Below are positions 50,445-59,718 of a DNA stretch of 64,000 nt, piece after piece (position 1 is the stretch's first letter; each line of letters starts with the position of its first letter). A model generated the notes under the pieces. It was not told the origin of the DNA and did not search any database. It saw nothing but the letters and a program-made list of their open reading frames with translations. The stretch covers positions 1 to 64,000 of the forward strand of contig PANC01000013.1 in assembly GCA_002708315.1 (NCBI GenBank). The letters are read 5' to 3'. The stretch is from Lentimicrobiaceae bacterium. Lineage in GTDB: Bacteria; Bacteroidota; Bacteroidia; Bacteroidales; F082. A program made the position numbers and the translations under genes.

Positions 50445-51005
50445 TCAAAGGTAACTGTTAGTTAATCTGAATAAAAAACTAGTGCCAAAGCCCACAGCCA
50501 TTCCAAGAATAGCTCCGAAAAAAACATCCATGGGATAATGAACGCCTAAATAAACACGACTATACATTATAAGTAATGTGTAAATTACCATTATTGGAAT
50601 AATCCATTTGAAACGTTTTCCCAATAGCAAGATAAAGAATGTTGCAATGGCTGCACTATTTGATGCATGTGAAGATACAAAACCAAAAGAACCGCCACAG
50701 TCCTTAACCAAGTGTAACTTATTTAAAAGATCGGGTTCATGACATGGTCTTAAGCGTTCAAATATATTTTTAAATAAATGTACAGATGCCTGGTCTGAAA
50801 TTAATATTGTAACTGCTGACATCACAAGAACAAGCCAGAATTTATTTTTATATTCAACTATGACAAGATAAAGTAGCAATATATAAAGAGGGAGCCAACC
50901 CAACTTCGAGCTAATGTAAAGCATTGCCGTGTCGAGTAAGGTACTGTTGAAACCATTTATAATAAGCAGAATTTTATCATCAATGGCTAAAATAAACTCC
51001 TGCAT
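50445..51005 (-). CDS. PAP2-family membrane phosphatase
   Basis: The 186-residue protein has about five or six membrane helices and the three acid-phosphatase motifs: KNIFERLRP (KX6RP, about 75-83), SSHASN (PSGH-like with the catalytic His, about 109-114) and SRVYLGVHYPMD (SRX5HX3D, about 146-157). PAP2 enzymes dephosphorylate lipids such as phosphatidic acid, undecaprenyl pyrophosphate or lipid A. BacA/UppP-like recycling is a possible but unproved role. It lies at the downstream end of the M23-MerR-TonB-C-like run, 74 nt from the previous gene. Confidence 0.92.
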   Translation of the reverse strand: MQEFILAIDDKILLIINGFNSTLLDTAMLYISSKLGWLPLYILLLYLVIVEYKNKFWLVLVMSAVTILISDQASVHLFKNIFERLRPCHEPDLLNKLHLVKDCGGSFGFVSSHASNSAAIATFFILLLGKRFKWIIPIMVIYTLLIMYSRVYLGVHYPMDVFFGAILGMAVGFGTSFLFRLTNSYL

Positions 51006-51079
51006 AATTGATCTTTTTTAAACCTAAAGCTAAAAATAGTTAATTTATTTTGAAAGTGAAAAACAAGTAACCTTCTTGT

Positions 51080-51700
51080 TTATAATTCTCCACCATTAAT
51101 GGCTTTCTTTTTGTAATCAAAATAATCCGTATTATATGGATCTCGTCTTATCATCATATCAATATATGGCAATGCCTTATTCCATTTTCCTTTATCCATA
51201 TACTTCTCTATTCTTTTGATATAATACTCATCTGGATTACATAAATAACCAGGGTTGTCTTCTTCTATGAATAGAAGAGCATCATCAGTCTTTGTTTCTG
51301 TGCCCTTTAGGACAAACTGTATCGGCACCTCAAAGTGAGTATACTTATTATCAGTGCATGTATTCCACTTACCTTCAGTACTATTAAAGAAAGCTGATAT
51401 CGCATTATCTATTCCATAACCCAGAGCTGTTTTTATTTTTAGATCCTCTATAACACCATCACAATCAACGGTTATGGATACAATTGAAATACCTACAATA
51501 CAGTGCGCCTTAGCCAGCGCAGGGTAGGTAACAGTTGTATTGAATAACTTCTCCAATGTATAATATCCTCCCTTAAATCTATAATTCAACAGTTTTATAA
51601 CATTGTCTTTGCGTGCTTGTGATATTGAATTAACATCTTGACCTATGAGACTAAATATGAATATAATATTTAACCCAATTATAACAATTATATTTTTCAT
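51080..51700 (-). CDS. Secreted TonB C-terminal-like domain protein
   Basis: The 206-residue protein has a signal peptide (MKN, hydrophobic 4-19, ending SLIGQ). Residues about 55-135 resemble the TonB C-terminal fold: a TYPALAKAHCIVGISIVSITVDCDG strand pair (split about 58-70 and 70-82), a turn, an acidic connector, WNTC and FEVPIQFVL. The C-terminal 65 residues (YLCNPDEYYIKRIEKYMDKGKWNKALPYIDMM split about 152-168 and 168-183) look like a TPR-type helix pair. There is no proline-rich spacer or inner-membrane anchor, so it is not a classical TonB. The role is unknown. It lies 29 nt after the MerR-type gene. Confidence 0.6.
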   Translation of the reverse strand: MKNIIVIIGLNIIFIFSLIGQDVNSISQARKDNVIKLLNYRFKGGYYTLEKLFNTTVTYPALAKAHCIVGISIVSITVDCDGVIEDLKIKTALGYGIDNAISAFFNSTEGKWNTCTDNKYTHFEVPIQFVLKGTETKTDDALLFIEEDNPGYLCNPDEYYIKRIEKYMDKGKWNKALPYIDMMIRRDPYNTDYFDYKKKAINGGEL

Positions 51701-51729
51701 CTCTTTCTCAAAATCATATAAAGTGAATG

Positions 51730-52062
51730 TTATTTTCTTTTCTGAAGTATATCTCTTAACCCAATTAGCAATTCCTTGGTCTTTTTTAAGGTAGAAATCA
51801 CATCAAGTTGTTCCAAAGATTTTCCAGACTTTCTATTATCTAGATAATCCTTAACTCCTTGAATGGTCATTCCTTTTTCCTTTACAAGATAGTGAACTAT
51901 ACTTATGTTATTAATTTCCTTTTGTGAATAATACCTTGTTCCCTTGGCATTTTTCTTTGGTTTAATAAAATCAAACTCTTGCTCCCAATATCTCAGAAGA
52001 GAAGTATTTACATTAAATTTTTTAGCAACATCACCTATTTTTAGATATAGCTTCTCCGACAT
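51730..52062 (-). CDS. MerR-family transcriptional regulator
   Basis: The 110-residue protein is a MerR winged-helix DNA-binding domain: KIGDVAKKFNVNTSLLRYWEQEF (about 8-30; recognition helix with the RYWE motif), then GTRYYSQKEIN wing (about 41-51) and a short dimerising helix. There is no effector domain, so it is the minimal form found beside alaS and M23 genes in many Bacteroidota. No operator is evident. Its gene is 12 nt downstream of the M23 gene in the same direction, so it may control the set it belongs to (inference). Confidence 0.88.
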   Translation of the reverse strand: MSEKLYLKIGDVAKKFNVNTSLLRYWEQEFDFIKPKKNAKGTRYYSQKEINNISIVHYLVKEKGMTIQGVKDYLDNRKSGKSLEQLDVISTLKKTKELLIGLRDILQKRK

Positions 52063-52074
52063 ATCTTTTAAAAA

Positions 52075-53046
52075 TTAATCCAATGACTGGTTTGGTAGTT
52101 TTGATCTTGTTAGAAGTGTTTCAAACTCCTCTGCTGAAAGGTCATTAAAAAAGTAATAAATGGGATTAATTGTCCTATTGTTCTTTCTTACCTCATAATG
52201 CAAATGAGGAGCGGTAGATTTACCAGTATTTCCTACCGTTCCTATTACCTGACCCCTTGTTACTTGTTCTCCCTTTTTAACATTTATATCCTTTATGTGA
52301 GCATAAAATGTTGAATAACCATATCCATGATCTATGGTAACAGTATTACCATAACCTCTTCGCGATTTTTGAGTTTTTATGATTTTTCCAGCACCACTAG
52401 CATAAATTGGTGTGCCTTGGGGTGCGCTAAAGTCAACCCCAGCATGAAACTTCTTAATTTTATAAATGGGGTCTATCCTGTAACCATAATATGATGATAG
52501 GCGTTTGAGCTCAATGTTATTAACAGGCTGAATTGCTGGAATACATGATAACATTTTTTCTTTATTCCTAGCCATTTCATAAACTTCATCAAATGACTTA
52601 GACTGCACATATAACTCGCTGGCCAGATTATCAAGTTTCTTAGAAGTTTCAATTATCAAGTCAGAATTATTATATCCTTCAAGCTTTACATACCTATCAA
52701 TACCTCCGTATCCTGCCTGACGTTGTTCCTTGGATATTGGCTCAGCTTCAAAAATGACTCTGTAAATATTATCATCTCTATCCGACATTTCGTCAACTAA
52801 TCCTTGAAGACTACCAAGACGATCATTCATTATCTCATATTGCAATTCGTATTGCGCTATCTCACTTTTTAGTATACGCTCCTTGGGAGACTCAAAGAAT
52901 GTATAAGAAATAATTATTATGGCAAATGAAAATGCAAGTGCAGTAATTAAAAACAGAAGTGTTTTAAAAATCCTTTGCAATGAAGATGTCTTTGCTTCTT
53001 CATAAGATAAGGACTTATTGTTGAAAATGTACTTAGTCTTTGCCAT
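52075..53046 (-). CDS. M23 (LytM-type) peptidoglycan metallopeptidase
   Basis: The 323-residue protein has a cytoplasmic N-terminus, one membrane helix (about 28-50), a helical/coiled region (about 55-165) and a C-terminal LytM domain. Zn ligands are visible: His201 and Asp205 in HAGVD, and His283 in HLHYE, with AH at 249-250 giving the further His. All canonical residues are present, so it should be an active endopeptidase or cross-link hydrolase. The neighbourhood (M23 gene, MerR gene, divergent alaS) is a conserved Bacteroidota arrangement. The gap to alaS (96 nt) contains a possible TAATTTCG -7 box on the minus strand at 53065-53072. Confidence 0.92.
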   Translation of the reverse strand: MAKTKYIFNNKSLSYEEAKTSSLQRIFKTLLFLITALAFSFAIIIISYTFFESPKERILKSEIAQYELQYEIMNDRLGSLQGLVDEMSDRDDNIYRVIFEAEPISKEQRQAGYGGIDRYVKLEGYNNSDLIIETSKKLDNLASELYVQSKSFDEVYEMARNKEKMLSCIPAIQPVNNIELKRLSSYYGYRIDPIYKIKKFHAGVDFSAPQGTPIYASGAGKIIKTQKSRRGYGNTVTIDHGYGYSTFYAHIKDINVKKGEQVTRGQVIGTVGNTGKSTAPHLHYEVRKNNRTINPIYYFFNDLSAEEFETLLTRSKLPNQSLD

Positions 53047-53142
53047 TATTAACTTCGATGAACTGCGAAATTAATTATTTAGGCTAAATTTGCAATCTCA
53101 AATAAATAAATATTTCAACAATTTGATGTTAACTATTTGATT

Positions 53143-55782
53143 ATGAATTCTATTGATATCCGCAAAGCTTTTCTTGATTTTTTTGCCAGTAAACAACACA
53201 AAATAATAGCATCAGCACCTATGGTTGTTAAAGATGATCCTACTTTGATGTTTACAAATGCAGGAATGAATCAATTCAAAGATTTATTCCTAGGAAATGC
53301 TCCCATTAAGGAATCCAGAGTTGCTGATACTCAAAAGTGTTTGCGTGTTAGTGGAAAACATAATGACCTTGAAGAAGTTGGCCATGATACATATCACCAT
53401 ACTATGTTTGAAATGCTTGGCAACTGGTCTTTTGGGTCCCCAAACTCTAACAACGGTGGTTATTTTAAGAAAGAAGCTATTTCGTTTGCATGGGAACTTT
53501 TTACTGAAGTTTATAAAATTGACAAAGACCGCTTATATGTAACTGTTTTTGAAGGTGATTCCAAAGATGGTCTTGAAAAAGACTCAGAAGCAGAAAAATA
53601 TTGGAGTGAATACCTGCCAAAAAACAGAATTTTACTTGGATCAAAGAAAGATAATTTCTGGGAAATGGGCGAAACAGGGCCCTGTGGACCATGTTCAGAA
53701 ATTCACATAGATATCAGAGATGATAAACAAAGAAAAGAATTGCCTGGGAAAGATCTTGTGAATATGGACCACCCTGAGGTAATTGAGATATGGAACCTTG
53801 TATTCATTGAATACAAAAGATTAGCAAATGGCAAATTAAGCCCACTATCGGCAAAACATGTTGACACAGGAATGGGATTTGAGAGGCTTGCAATGGTTCT
53901 TCAAGATGTAAAGTCCAACTACGATACTGATATATTTTCAGAAATAATTAAGACAATTAGTGGATTTGCAGGTATTGATTATGGTAAGAGTGATGAAACT
54001 GATATCGCCATGCGCGTTATTGCAGATCACCTAAGAGCTGTTGCTTTTGCAATTTCTGATGGTCAGCTTCCCTCAAACACTGGAGCAGGTTATGTAATAA
54101 GAAGGATTCTAAGAAGAGCTGTAAGATATGGCTTTACATTTCTTGATCTTAATGAACCTGTCATCTATAAATTACTTCCTGTTCTTGATAAACAGATGGG
54201 AGAAACATTTTCAGAACTAAGAAGTCAATTGAAATTTATAGAACAAGTTATCAAGGAAGAGGAGATTGCCTTTCTACGAACTCTTGCTCATGGAATAAAG
54301 AAATTTGATCAATACATTAAGTCAAATAAAAATAATAGAGAAATTAGTGGATCTTTTGCATTTGAACTATATGACACATTTGGATTTCCAATAGACCTTA
54401 CACAGCTAATTGCCAGAGAGAAAGACATGACAGTTGATATGGACGGATTCGACAAAGGACTAAATGAGCAAAAACAACGCTCACGAAAGGATGCATCTGT
54501 AGACACCAGCGACTGGACTATTATTGAAGATAGCAATGAACAGACTATATTCGTTGGTTATGAAGCTTTTGAATCCGTTTCTAAAATTAGAAAGTATAGA
54601 AAAGTTGCAACAAGTAAGAAAACTAATTTTGAGGTGGTTTTGGATATTACACCATTCTATTCCGAATCTGGTGGACAAATTGGAGATAAGGGAACATTAA
54701 AATCATCGGAAGAAATTCTTAATGTTATTGATACCAAAAAAGAAAATAACCAGATAGTTCATATTGTATCCTCTGAACCAAAAAATCCCAGTCTTGAATT
54801 TATTGCAAAAATCAACACGGATAAACGCAAGCTTATAATGGCAAACCATACTGCGACCCATTTAATGCATTCTGCCCTTAGAAAAGTTCTTGGAACGCAC
54901 GTTGAACAAAAAGGATCCATGGTTGCTGATGACAGATTTAGATTCGACTTTTCTCATTTTGGTGCAATGACAACAGAGGAAATTAAAAGTGTTGAAAAAA
55001 TAGTTAATGATGCCATAAGACAAAATACTCCAGCTGATATAAAGGATGATATACCCATGCAATCAGCTAAAGACATGGGTGCAATGGCGCTTTTTGGAGA
55101 AAAATACGGAGACACTGTAAGAGTAGTAACATTTGATGAAAGCTTCTCCATAGAGCTATGTGGTGGTACACATGTGCAACAAACTGGGGATATAGGACTG
55201 TTTAAAATAATATCTGAAAGTGGAATTGCCGCTGGTGTGAGAAGAATTGAGGCTTTAACGGGAAAAGCTGCTGAAGATTTTGTGTACAATGAATTAGAAT
55301 CGCTAGAATCAATAAAGATTCTATTTAAAAACCAACCCAATACTGTGAATGCAGTAAAAAGCATAATAGATCAACATTCAAAACTGCAGAAGGAAATAGA
55401 TAAGCTTAATAGGAATAGCGCATTGCAACTAACAGACTCATTGATTTCCAATGCAGAGGAAATATCGGGAGTAAAGTTTATTTGTAAGGAAGTAGAACTT
55501 GATGTTAACCAAGCTAAAACATTAGCACAAAATCTGCGATCAATGGATAATAATATTTTTACTGTTTTAGCCCTAAAAGATGGTAATAAGGTAAATCTAA
55601 TAATATCTATCTCTGACGAGTTAGTTAAAACAAAAGGAATGAATGCAGGAAGTATTATCAGGGAAATATCAACCCACATAAATGGTGGTGGTGGTGGCCA
55701 ACCATTTTTTGCCACAGCAGGCGGAAAAAATGCTTCTGGAATTAAAGCAGCATTTGATTCTGCAAGAAACCTTATTAAATAA
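53143..55782 (+). CDS. alaS: Alanyl-tRNA synthetase
   Basis: From the ATG at 53143 the product has 879 residues; a TTG two codons upstream (53137) is not needed. It contains the class II catalytic core (about 1-370): FTNAGMNQFKD, RVADTQKCLR and HDTYHHTMFEMLGNW, then GETGPCGPCSEI and HVDTGMGFERL. The editing domain has HTATH with His569 and His573 and the Zn-type CGGTH (673-677). The C-Ala end carries a GGGGGQP glycine-rich motif. Every domain of a canonical AlaRS is present. A -7-like TAAATTTG lies at 53085-53092. The gene ends at the bidirectional terminator 55804-55841. Confidence 0.98.
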   Translation: MNSIDIRKAFLDFFASKQHKIIASAPMVVKDDPTLMFTNAGMNQFKDLFLGNAPIKESRVADTQKCLRVSGKHNDLEEVGHDTYHHTMFEMLGNWSFGSPNSNNGGYFKKEAISFAWELFTEVYKIDKDRLYVTVFEGDSKDGLEKDSEAEKYWSEYLPKNRILLGSKKDNFWEMGETGPCGPCSEIHIDIRDDKQRKELPGKDLVNMDHPEVIEIWNLVFIEYKRLANGKLSPLSAKHVDTGMGFERLAMVLQDVKSNYDTDIFSEIIKTISGFAGIDYGKSDETDIAMRVIADHLRAVAFAISDGQLPSNTGAGYVIRRILRRAVRYGFTFLDLNEPVIYKLLPVLDKQMGETFSELRSQLKFIEQVIKEEEIAFLRTLAHGIKKFDQYIKSNKNNREISGSFAFELYDTFGFPIDLTQLIAREKDMTVDMDGFDKGLNEQKQRSRKDASVDTSDWTIIEDSNEQTIFVGYEAFESVSKIRKYRKVATSKKTNFEVVLDITPFYSESGGQIGDKGTLKSSEEILNVIDTKKENNQIVHIVSSEPKNPSLEFIAKINTDKRKLIMANHTATHLMHSALRKVLGTHVEQKGSMVADDRFRFDFSHFGAMTTEEIKSVEKIVNDAIRQNTPADIKDDIPMQSAKDMGAMALFGEKYGDTVRVVTFDESFSIELCGGTHVQQTGDIGLFKIISESGIAAGVRRIEALTGKAAEDFVYNELESLESIKILFKNQPNTVNAVKSIIDQHSKLQKEIDKLNRNSALQLTDSLISNAEEISGVKFICKEVELDVNQAKTLAQNLRSMDNNIFTVLALKDGNKVNLIISISDELVKTKGMNAGSIIREISTHINGGGGGQPFFATAGGKNASGIKAAFDSARNLIK

Positions 55783-55803
55783 TTTTTTATTGAATAGCGA
55801 CCA

Positions 55804-55841
55804 AAAAAGGCGGTAGTTCTCAAATGAATTACCGCCTTTTT
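55804..55841. terminator. Bidirectional terminator between alaS and the DUF2723 gene
   Basis: A perfect 12-bp stem: A5-GGCGGTA (55804-55815), 14-nt loop, TACCGCC-T5 (55830-55841). The A/T ends supply a U-run in both directions, so it can end both convergent genes, whose stop codons lie 22 and 18 nt from the hairpin. Confidence 0.85.
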
Positions 55842-55858
55842 ATATGTCAAATAGCTTT

Positions 55859-58800
55859 CTATTGCAGGTTCATAGTCGAAATATTAGCATAGAATGATTC
55901 TTCTATCTCATCTGCCAATTCATTCTGTTTATACTGCTTTGTAATCTGAATCAAGCGTTGCATAACAGCAATCGCCTCTTGAATATCACTTTGATATTCG
56001 GATGAGAATTTATCATCAAGAGATGCATAATACTGGAGGTCCTCGTTGTACCTGTTTGTTATTGTCATAACCATCTCATTACCTTTGTCAATCGCACCAC
56101 TTTGATAGTAAAAGTCAGCCCATGACATCATATAGTAATCAAATGGGAACTTTTCATGAGGGAAAAACTCTATCCCACGATCCAAAACTGCTACTACACT
56201 ATCGTATTTCTTCTCTGCTAATAAGGCTTGTGCAAGTCGCACATAATTCTGCTTAACCATACCAGAGTTTCTATCACTCTCACGATCCAAAATAACATCA
56301 TCCTCATTTAGTCTACCCCATCGAATATTCTCATCCATTAAAACTTCATATGTGCGATCAGCATTAACTCCGCCTATTTTATTGATGAAATCTTTAGCAA
56401 TAGTTGGTTTGAAACGGTATACAACACCTTCAAGATGACAATATTTATCCACACCTAAAACTTTTGCATGGCTATTTGGATTTGCAAAATAAACTGGTCG
56501 TTCCCAGTTATTAGTGGCTATTAAATCGAGAAGCATTAGGTCATTACGAAATAATCCTCCTTGTCTTATCTGCCAGTCAATTTCATCCACAATCTCTGCA
56601 GAATCAATTTGCGCAACAGTTCCCGAGGCAATAACAGCTTCTTTATCTACTTTATAACTTAAATTTTTTGTGGGCATGTAATCAATCCACTGGCCATTTT
56701 GAAGTGGAACTTGTGTTCCTTTGTTATCATCTTTTATGAATTTAATGGCATCCATTAGCTCAGCATCATCAACCCTTTCAAAAACTGGCACATAACTACC
56801 CTTTTTCTTATAAAAATCTTGATCTATGGTTAGTGGCAATCTATCAGAATCATAAACTTTTCTGCCCATTTGGCTTACATACCAATCTCCGGAAGAAAGC
56901 ATATAATTCACCACTCTTACATCCGTTCTGTAGTTTTCTACTTCCTGAACATACCATAAGGGGAAAGTATCATTATCTCCATTTGTAAAAAGTATGGCAT
57001 TTGGTTCACAGGAATCGAGATATCTTTTGGCAAAATCTGAAGCAGAATATTTACCTGATCTATTATGTGAGTCCCATCCTTGTTCTGCCATAATTCCAGG
57101 AACAAGCACCAAACAAATCACAACCACAATTCCTGCAGCTAATGTTTTATTTGCCATTCTTTTTTGTAGTGCATTATATATTCCAAGAACACCCAGTCCC
57201 ATCCAAATTGCAAATGCGTAAAACGATCCAGCATATGCATAATCTCTCTCTCTAGGTTGCAAAGGTGTCTGATTAAGATATACTATAATTGCAAGACCTG
57301 TCATTAAAAACAGCAATCCAACTACCCATGTGTCTTTCTTGCTCCTATTTAGCTGAAATAGAAACCCAATTAAACCTAGGATAAATGGAAGAAAGAAAAA
57401 TCTTGTTGAAGCAGGGTTTTCCATACTTTTTGGTAAATCAGTTTGACTACCCAACCTCATACTATCAATGAAATTTATTCCGCTTTTCCAGTTTCCGTGA
57501 TTGATTTCTCCCTGGCTCTCTATATTATTTTGGCGGCCTGCAAAATTCCATAAAAAATACCTCCAGTACATAAAGTTAAACTGATACCTAAAAAAGAATG
57601 TAAGGTTTTCTCCAAATGTTGGTTTATATAGCACCTTTGTGCCTCCTTGCCCATCAGGAACGCTTATGGGAATACCTTCTATTTCTCCATATTGTTTGTA
57701 AAGGTTTTTATGAGCTGGTTTGGTATTGCTCCACATCCTTGGGAATATTGTCATGAACCTATCATCATAAATCGGAATGGTTCCTTTTCTATCATCTTTT
57801 ATAACATACTTTCCAAGCTTTTGATCCTTCATATAAACTGGATTACCATCTGCATGATCAACAATTGGAGCGTTATAATAATGGCCATAGAAAATAGGCC
57901 AAGTTCCATATTGCTCTCTGTTTAGATAAGAAAGCAGGCTAATGGCATCCTTTGGATCATTTTCGTTAATAGGGGTATTGGCATTAGCTCTGATGATTAG
58001 CATAAAAAAGGATGAGTAACCTATTAATATAAATAAAAATGCTAGTATTACTGTATTCAAAACAACCTTCGATTTTTTTCTAGTGTAAATTAAACCCCAA
58101 GCAATTAACCCTGCAATTGCTAGGAAATATACCACGGTTCCTGAGTTAAATGGAAGTCCTAAGGTATTCACAAAGAACAATTCAAAGTTACCTGCTAGTT
58201 GAACAATACCAGGTATTATTAAATACATGATCACTACCAGTATAACAAGGGATGTTATACCAGCAATGATAAATCCTTTTAGGCTATATGGGTATCTCTT
58301 ATAGTAGTAAACATAAACTATGGCAGGTATAGCAAGTAAATTTAACAAATGGACCCCTATTGATAAACCTATCATGTAGGCAATTAACAGTAGCCATCTA
58401 TATCCCGTGCGTTGGTCAGCAGACTCTTCCCACTTGAGTATTGCCCAAAATACTATTGCAGTAAAAAGTGATGACATGGCGTACACTTCACCTTCCACAG
58501 CCGAAAACCAAAATGAATCACTAAAAGCGTATGCAAGTGCACCAACTGCTCCAGCACCAAGTATTGCATAGCCTTGAGAAATGGTAAGCTTATCCTCAGA
58601 ATTAGTTTTCATGATCTTTTTCGCAAGCATAGTGATTGTCCAGAAAAGAAATAGGATTGTAAAGCTACTTGACAAAGCAGACATAATGTTGATCATAAGA
58701 GCAACATTTTCTAAATCTCCAAATGCAAATAATGAGAAAAACCGGCCCAATATTTGAAATAGTGGGGCACCCGGTGGATGACCTACCTGAAGTTTGTAAG

Positions 58801-58927
58801 CAGTTGCAATATATTCTCCGCAATCCCACCAACTAGCAGTAGGTTCAAGAGTTAAAAAATAAACCGATGTGGCAATTGCAAAAACAATCCATCCAATCAG
58901 TTGATTTAATTTGTTATAATTTTCCAT
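55859..58927 (-). CDS. DUF2723 multi-pass membrane protein (O-mannosyltransferase/GT-C-like)
   Basis: The 1022-residue protein has a DUF2723 N-terminal half with about twelve or more helices. The marker residues are WWDCGEY (33-39; Asp35 and Glu38, likely catalytic in GT-C enzymes) and GHPPGAPLFQ (49-58). A soluble periplasmic C-terminal half (about 640-1022) has a DNDTFPLWYVQEV segment and TPR-like helices near 890-990 (QALLAEKKYDSVVAVLDRGIEF split about 891-912). Family members glycosylate proteins or lipids with a polyprenyl-linked sugar. In Bacteroidota this type has been linked to general O-glycosylation. The acceptor here is unknown. It stands alone, with 288 nt of AT-rich DNA upstream. 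Confidence 0.85.
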   Translation of the reverse strand: MENYNKLNQLIGWIVFAIATSVYFLTLEPTASWWDCGEYIATAYKLQVGHPPGAPLFQILGRFFSLFAFGDLENVALMINIMSALSSSFTILFLFWTITMLAKKIMKTNSEDKLTISQGYAILGAGAVGALAYAFSDSFWFSAVEGEVYAMSSLFTAIVFWAILKWEESADQRTGYRWLLLIAYMIGLSIGVHLLNLLAIPAIVYVYYYKRYPYSLKGFIIAGITSLVILVVIMYLIIPGIVQLAGNFELFFVNTLGLPFNSGTVVYFLAIAGLIAWGLIYTRKKSKVVLNTVILAFLFILIGYSSFFMLIIRANANTPINENDPKDAISLLSYLNREQYGTWPIFYGHYYNAPIVDHADGNPVYMKDQKLGKYVIKDDRKGTIPIYDDRFMTIFPRMWSNTKPAHKNLYKQYGEIEGIPISVPDGQGGTKVLYKPTFGENLTFFFRYQFNFMYWRYFLWNFAGRQNNIESQGEINHGNWKSGINFIDSMRLGSQTDLPKSMENPASTRFFFLPFILGLIGFLFQLNRSKKDTWVVGLLFLMTGLAIIVYLNQTPLQPRERDYAYAGSFYAFAIWMGLGVLGIYNALQKRMANKTLAAGIVVVICLVLVPGIMAEQGWDSHNRSGKYSASDFAKRYLDSCEPNAILFTNGDNDTFPLWYVQEVENYRTDVRVVNYMLSSGDWYVSQMGRKVYDSDRLPLTIDQDFYKKKGSYVPVFERVDDAELMDAIKFIKDDNKGTQVPLQNGQWIDYMPTKNLSYKVDKEAVIASGTVAQIDSAEIVDEIDWQIRQGGLFRNDLMLLDLIATNNWERPVYFANPNSHAKVLGVDKYCHLEGVVYRFKPTIAKDFINKIGGVNADRTYEVLMDENIRWGRLNEDDVILDRESDRNSGMVKQNYVRLAQALLAEKKYDSVVAVLDRGIEFFPHEKFPFDYYMMSWADFYYQSGAIDKGNEMVMTITNRYNEDLQYYASLDDKFSSEYQSDIQEAIAVMQRLIQITKQYKQNELADEIEESFYANISTMNLQ

Positions 58928-59064
58928 TAGTTAAGATATCTTTACCCGTGAGATTTTAAATGCGAAAATATACAATTTCAACAAATAGTTTTTTTAATCG
59001 TCATCTATTTTAACAACATTTAATAGTCTATTGTTTAAATACAAAATAATATTATGGTTATATG

Positions 59065-59090
59065 ATTGATTTACTGACACATAAATCAAT
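59065..59090. repeat. 9-bp perfect inverted repeat in the gap upstream of the DUF2723 gene
   Basis: ATTGATTTA (59065-59073), 8-nt loop, TAAATCAAT (59082-59090). It lies in the 288-nt gap (58928-59215), about 140 nt before the DUF2723 start, and has no U-run. It could be an operator for a dimeric regulator or chance in AT-rich DNA. The rest of the gap shows nothing I can name. Confidence 0.3.
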
Positions 59091-59215
59091 GTAGCATAAG
59101 AATGTAAGCAGCACAGATGATACTTGTGCATTAGGAAACAAAAGAACTCTAACCTAATTATTTACTAATACTAAATCAGAAGCTTCGTCATTATTTCCAG
59201 ATTCAGCATATCCAT

Positions 59216-59458
59216 TTACATACTCTTAATGTGTGAATGGTAATCATAAATAGAATTCCAAACCTTATCAATATCCAAATCCTTAGTATCAAGGCCTCTC
59301 TCCTCTAGGTAGTCAATCATATCTAATTTAGAAGCAACATCATCTCCATCAGTCCATTTCCTTTTTAAGGGCTTTAACCTTTCTAAATTTGCTCTATAAA
59401 TGCTTAGTAAATCATCTTGCACTTCTTTGTTCTGCTCTATTTGTTCTAATATGTCCAT
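59216..59458 (-). CDS. Small charged cytoplasmic protein of unknown function
   Basis: The 80-residue protein has no signal or membrane segment and is strongly charged (many Asp/Glu/Lys/Arg). The predicted structure by eye is helical, with motifs LKPLKRKWTDGDDV (about 30-43) and DIDKVWNSIYDY (about 62-73). I recognise no family. It is a clean ATG-to-TAA frame opposite the tRNA-Gln promoter region, with its own strand and spacing. The codon content is consistent with real coding. Confidence is limited by size. Confidence 0.5.
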   Translation of the reverse strand: MDILEQIEQNKEVQDDLLSIYRANLERLKPLKRKWTDGDDVASKLDMIDYLEERGLDTKDLDIDKVWNSIYDYHSHIKSM

Positions 59459-59562
59459 CTGTTATTTTTTTACAAAGTTAGTTTTAAATTGTCATTTAAT
59501 GTATCTATTTTTTTAATCAAATATATGTGATTCCATGCAGTACAAACTTCTTTAAACAATTG

Positions 59563-59592
59563 TTTGTAATAAAAAAAAATCGCTTATCTTTG
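59563..59592 (+). promoter_or_regulatory. Promoter of the tRNA-Gln gene (and probably rimP-nusA-infB)
   Basis: TTTG (59563-59566; TTGTTTG in full), 18 nt, TATCTTTG (59585-59592): perfect match to the Bacteroidota consensus. The expected transcription start is just before the tRNA 5' end at 59602. No other promoter is visible before rimP. Confidence 0.85.
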
Positions 59593-59601
59593 CCGCCCGA
59601 T

Positions 59602-59672
59602 TGTCTCATGGTGTAAAGGTAGCACTGCAGATTTTGATTCTGCCTGTCTAGGTTCGAATCCTAGTGAGACAA
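59602..59672 (+). tRNA. tRNA-Gln (anticodon UUG)
   Basis: A complete cloverleaf can be drawn. The acceptor TGTCTCA/TGAGACA (59602-59608/59665-59671) is perfect, with discriminator A at 59672. The anticodon stem GCAGA/TCTGC (59627-59631/59639-59643) encloses the loop TTTTGAT with anticodon TTG at 59634-59636. The T arm is CTAGG-TTCGAAT-CCTAG (59648-59664). CCA is not encoded. The U-A first pair and UUG anticodon assign it to glutamine. It is followed 18 nt later by a strong terminator-like hairpin, then rimP. Confidence 0.97.
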
Positions 59673-59690
59673 CAGATTAGGTGAATGGAT

Positions 59691-59715
59691 GAGGGGGCGG
59701 CAGTCCCCTCTTTTT
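59691..59715 (+). terminator. Terminator or attenuator between tRNA-Gln and rimP
   Basis: GAGGGG (59691-59696), loop GCGGCAGT, CCCCTC (59705-59710), then five T (59711-59715). The stem is GC-rich with an extra G-U pair. The U-run ends 3 nt before the rimP ATG (59719), so rimP-nusA-infB transcription from the upstream promoter must read through it. Confidence 0.75.
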
Positions 59716-59718
59716 ATA

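Noticed and set aside
59689-59718. Longer rimP start at 59689
   Set aside because: The ten extra codons lie inside the terminator hairpin and do not resemble RimP; the ATG at 59719 gives the normal N-terminus.
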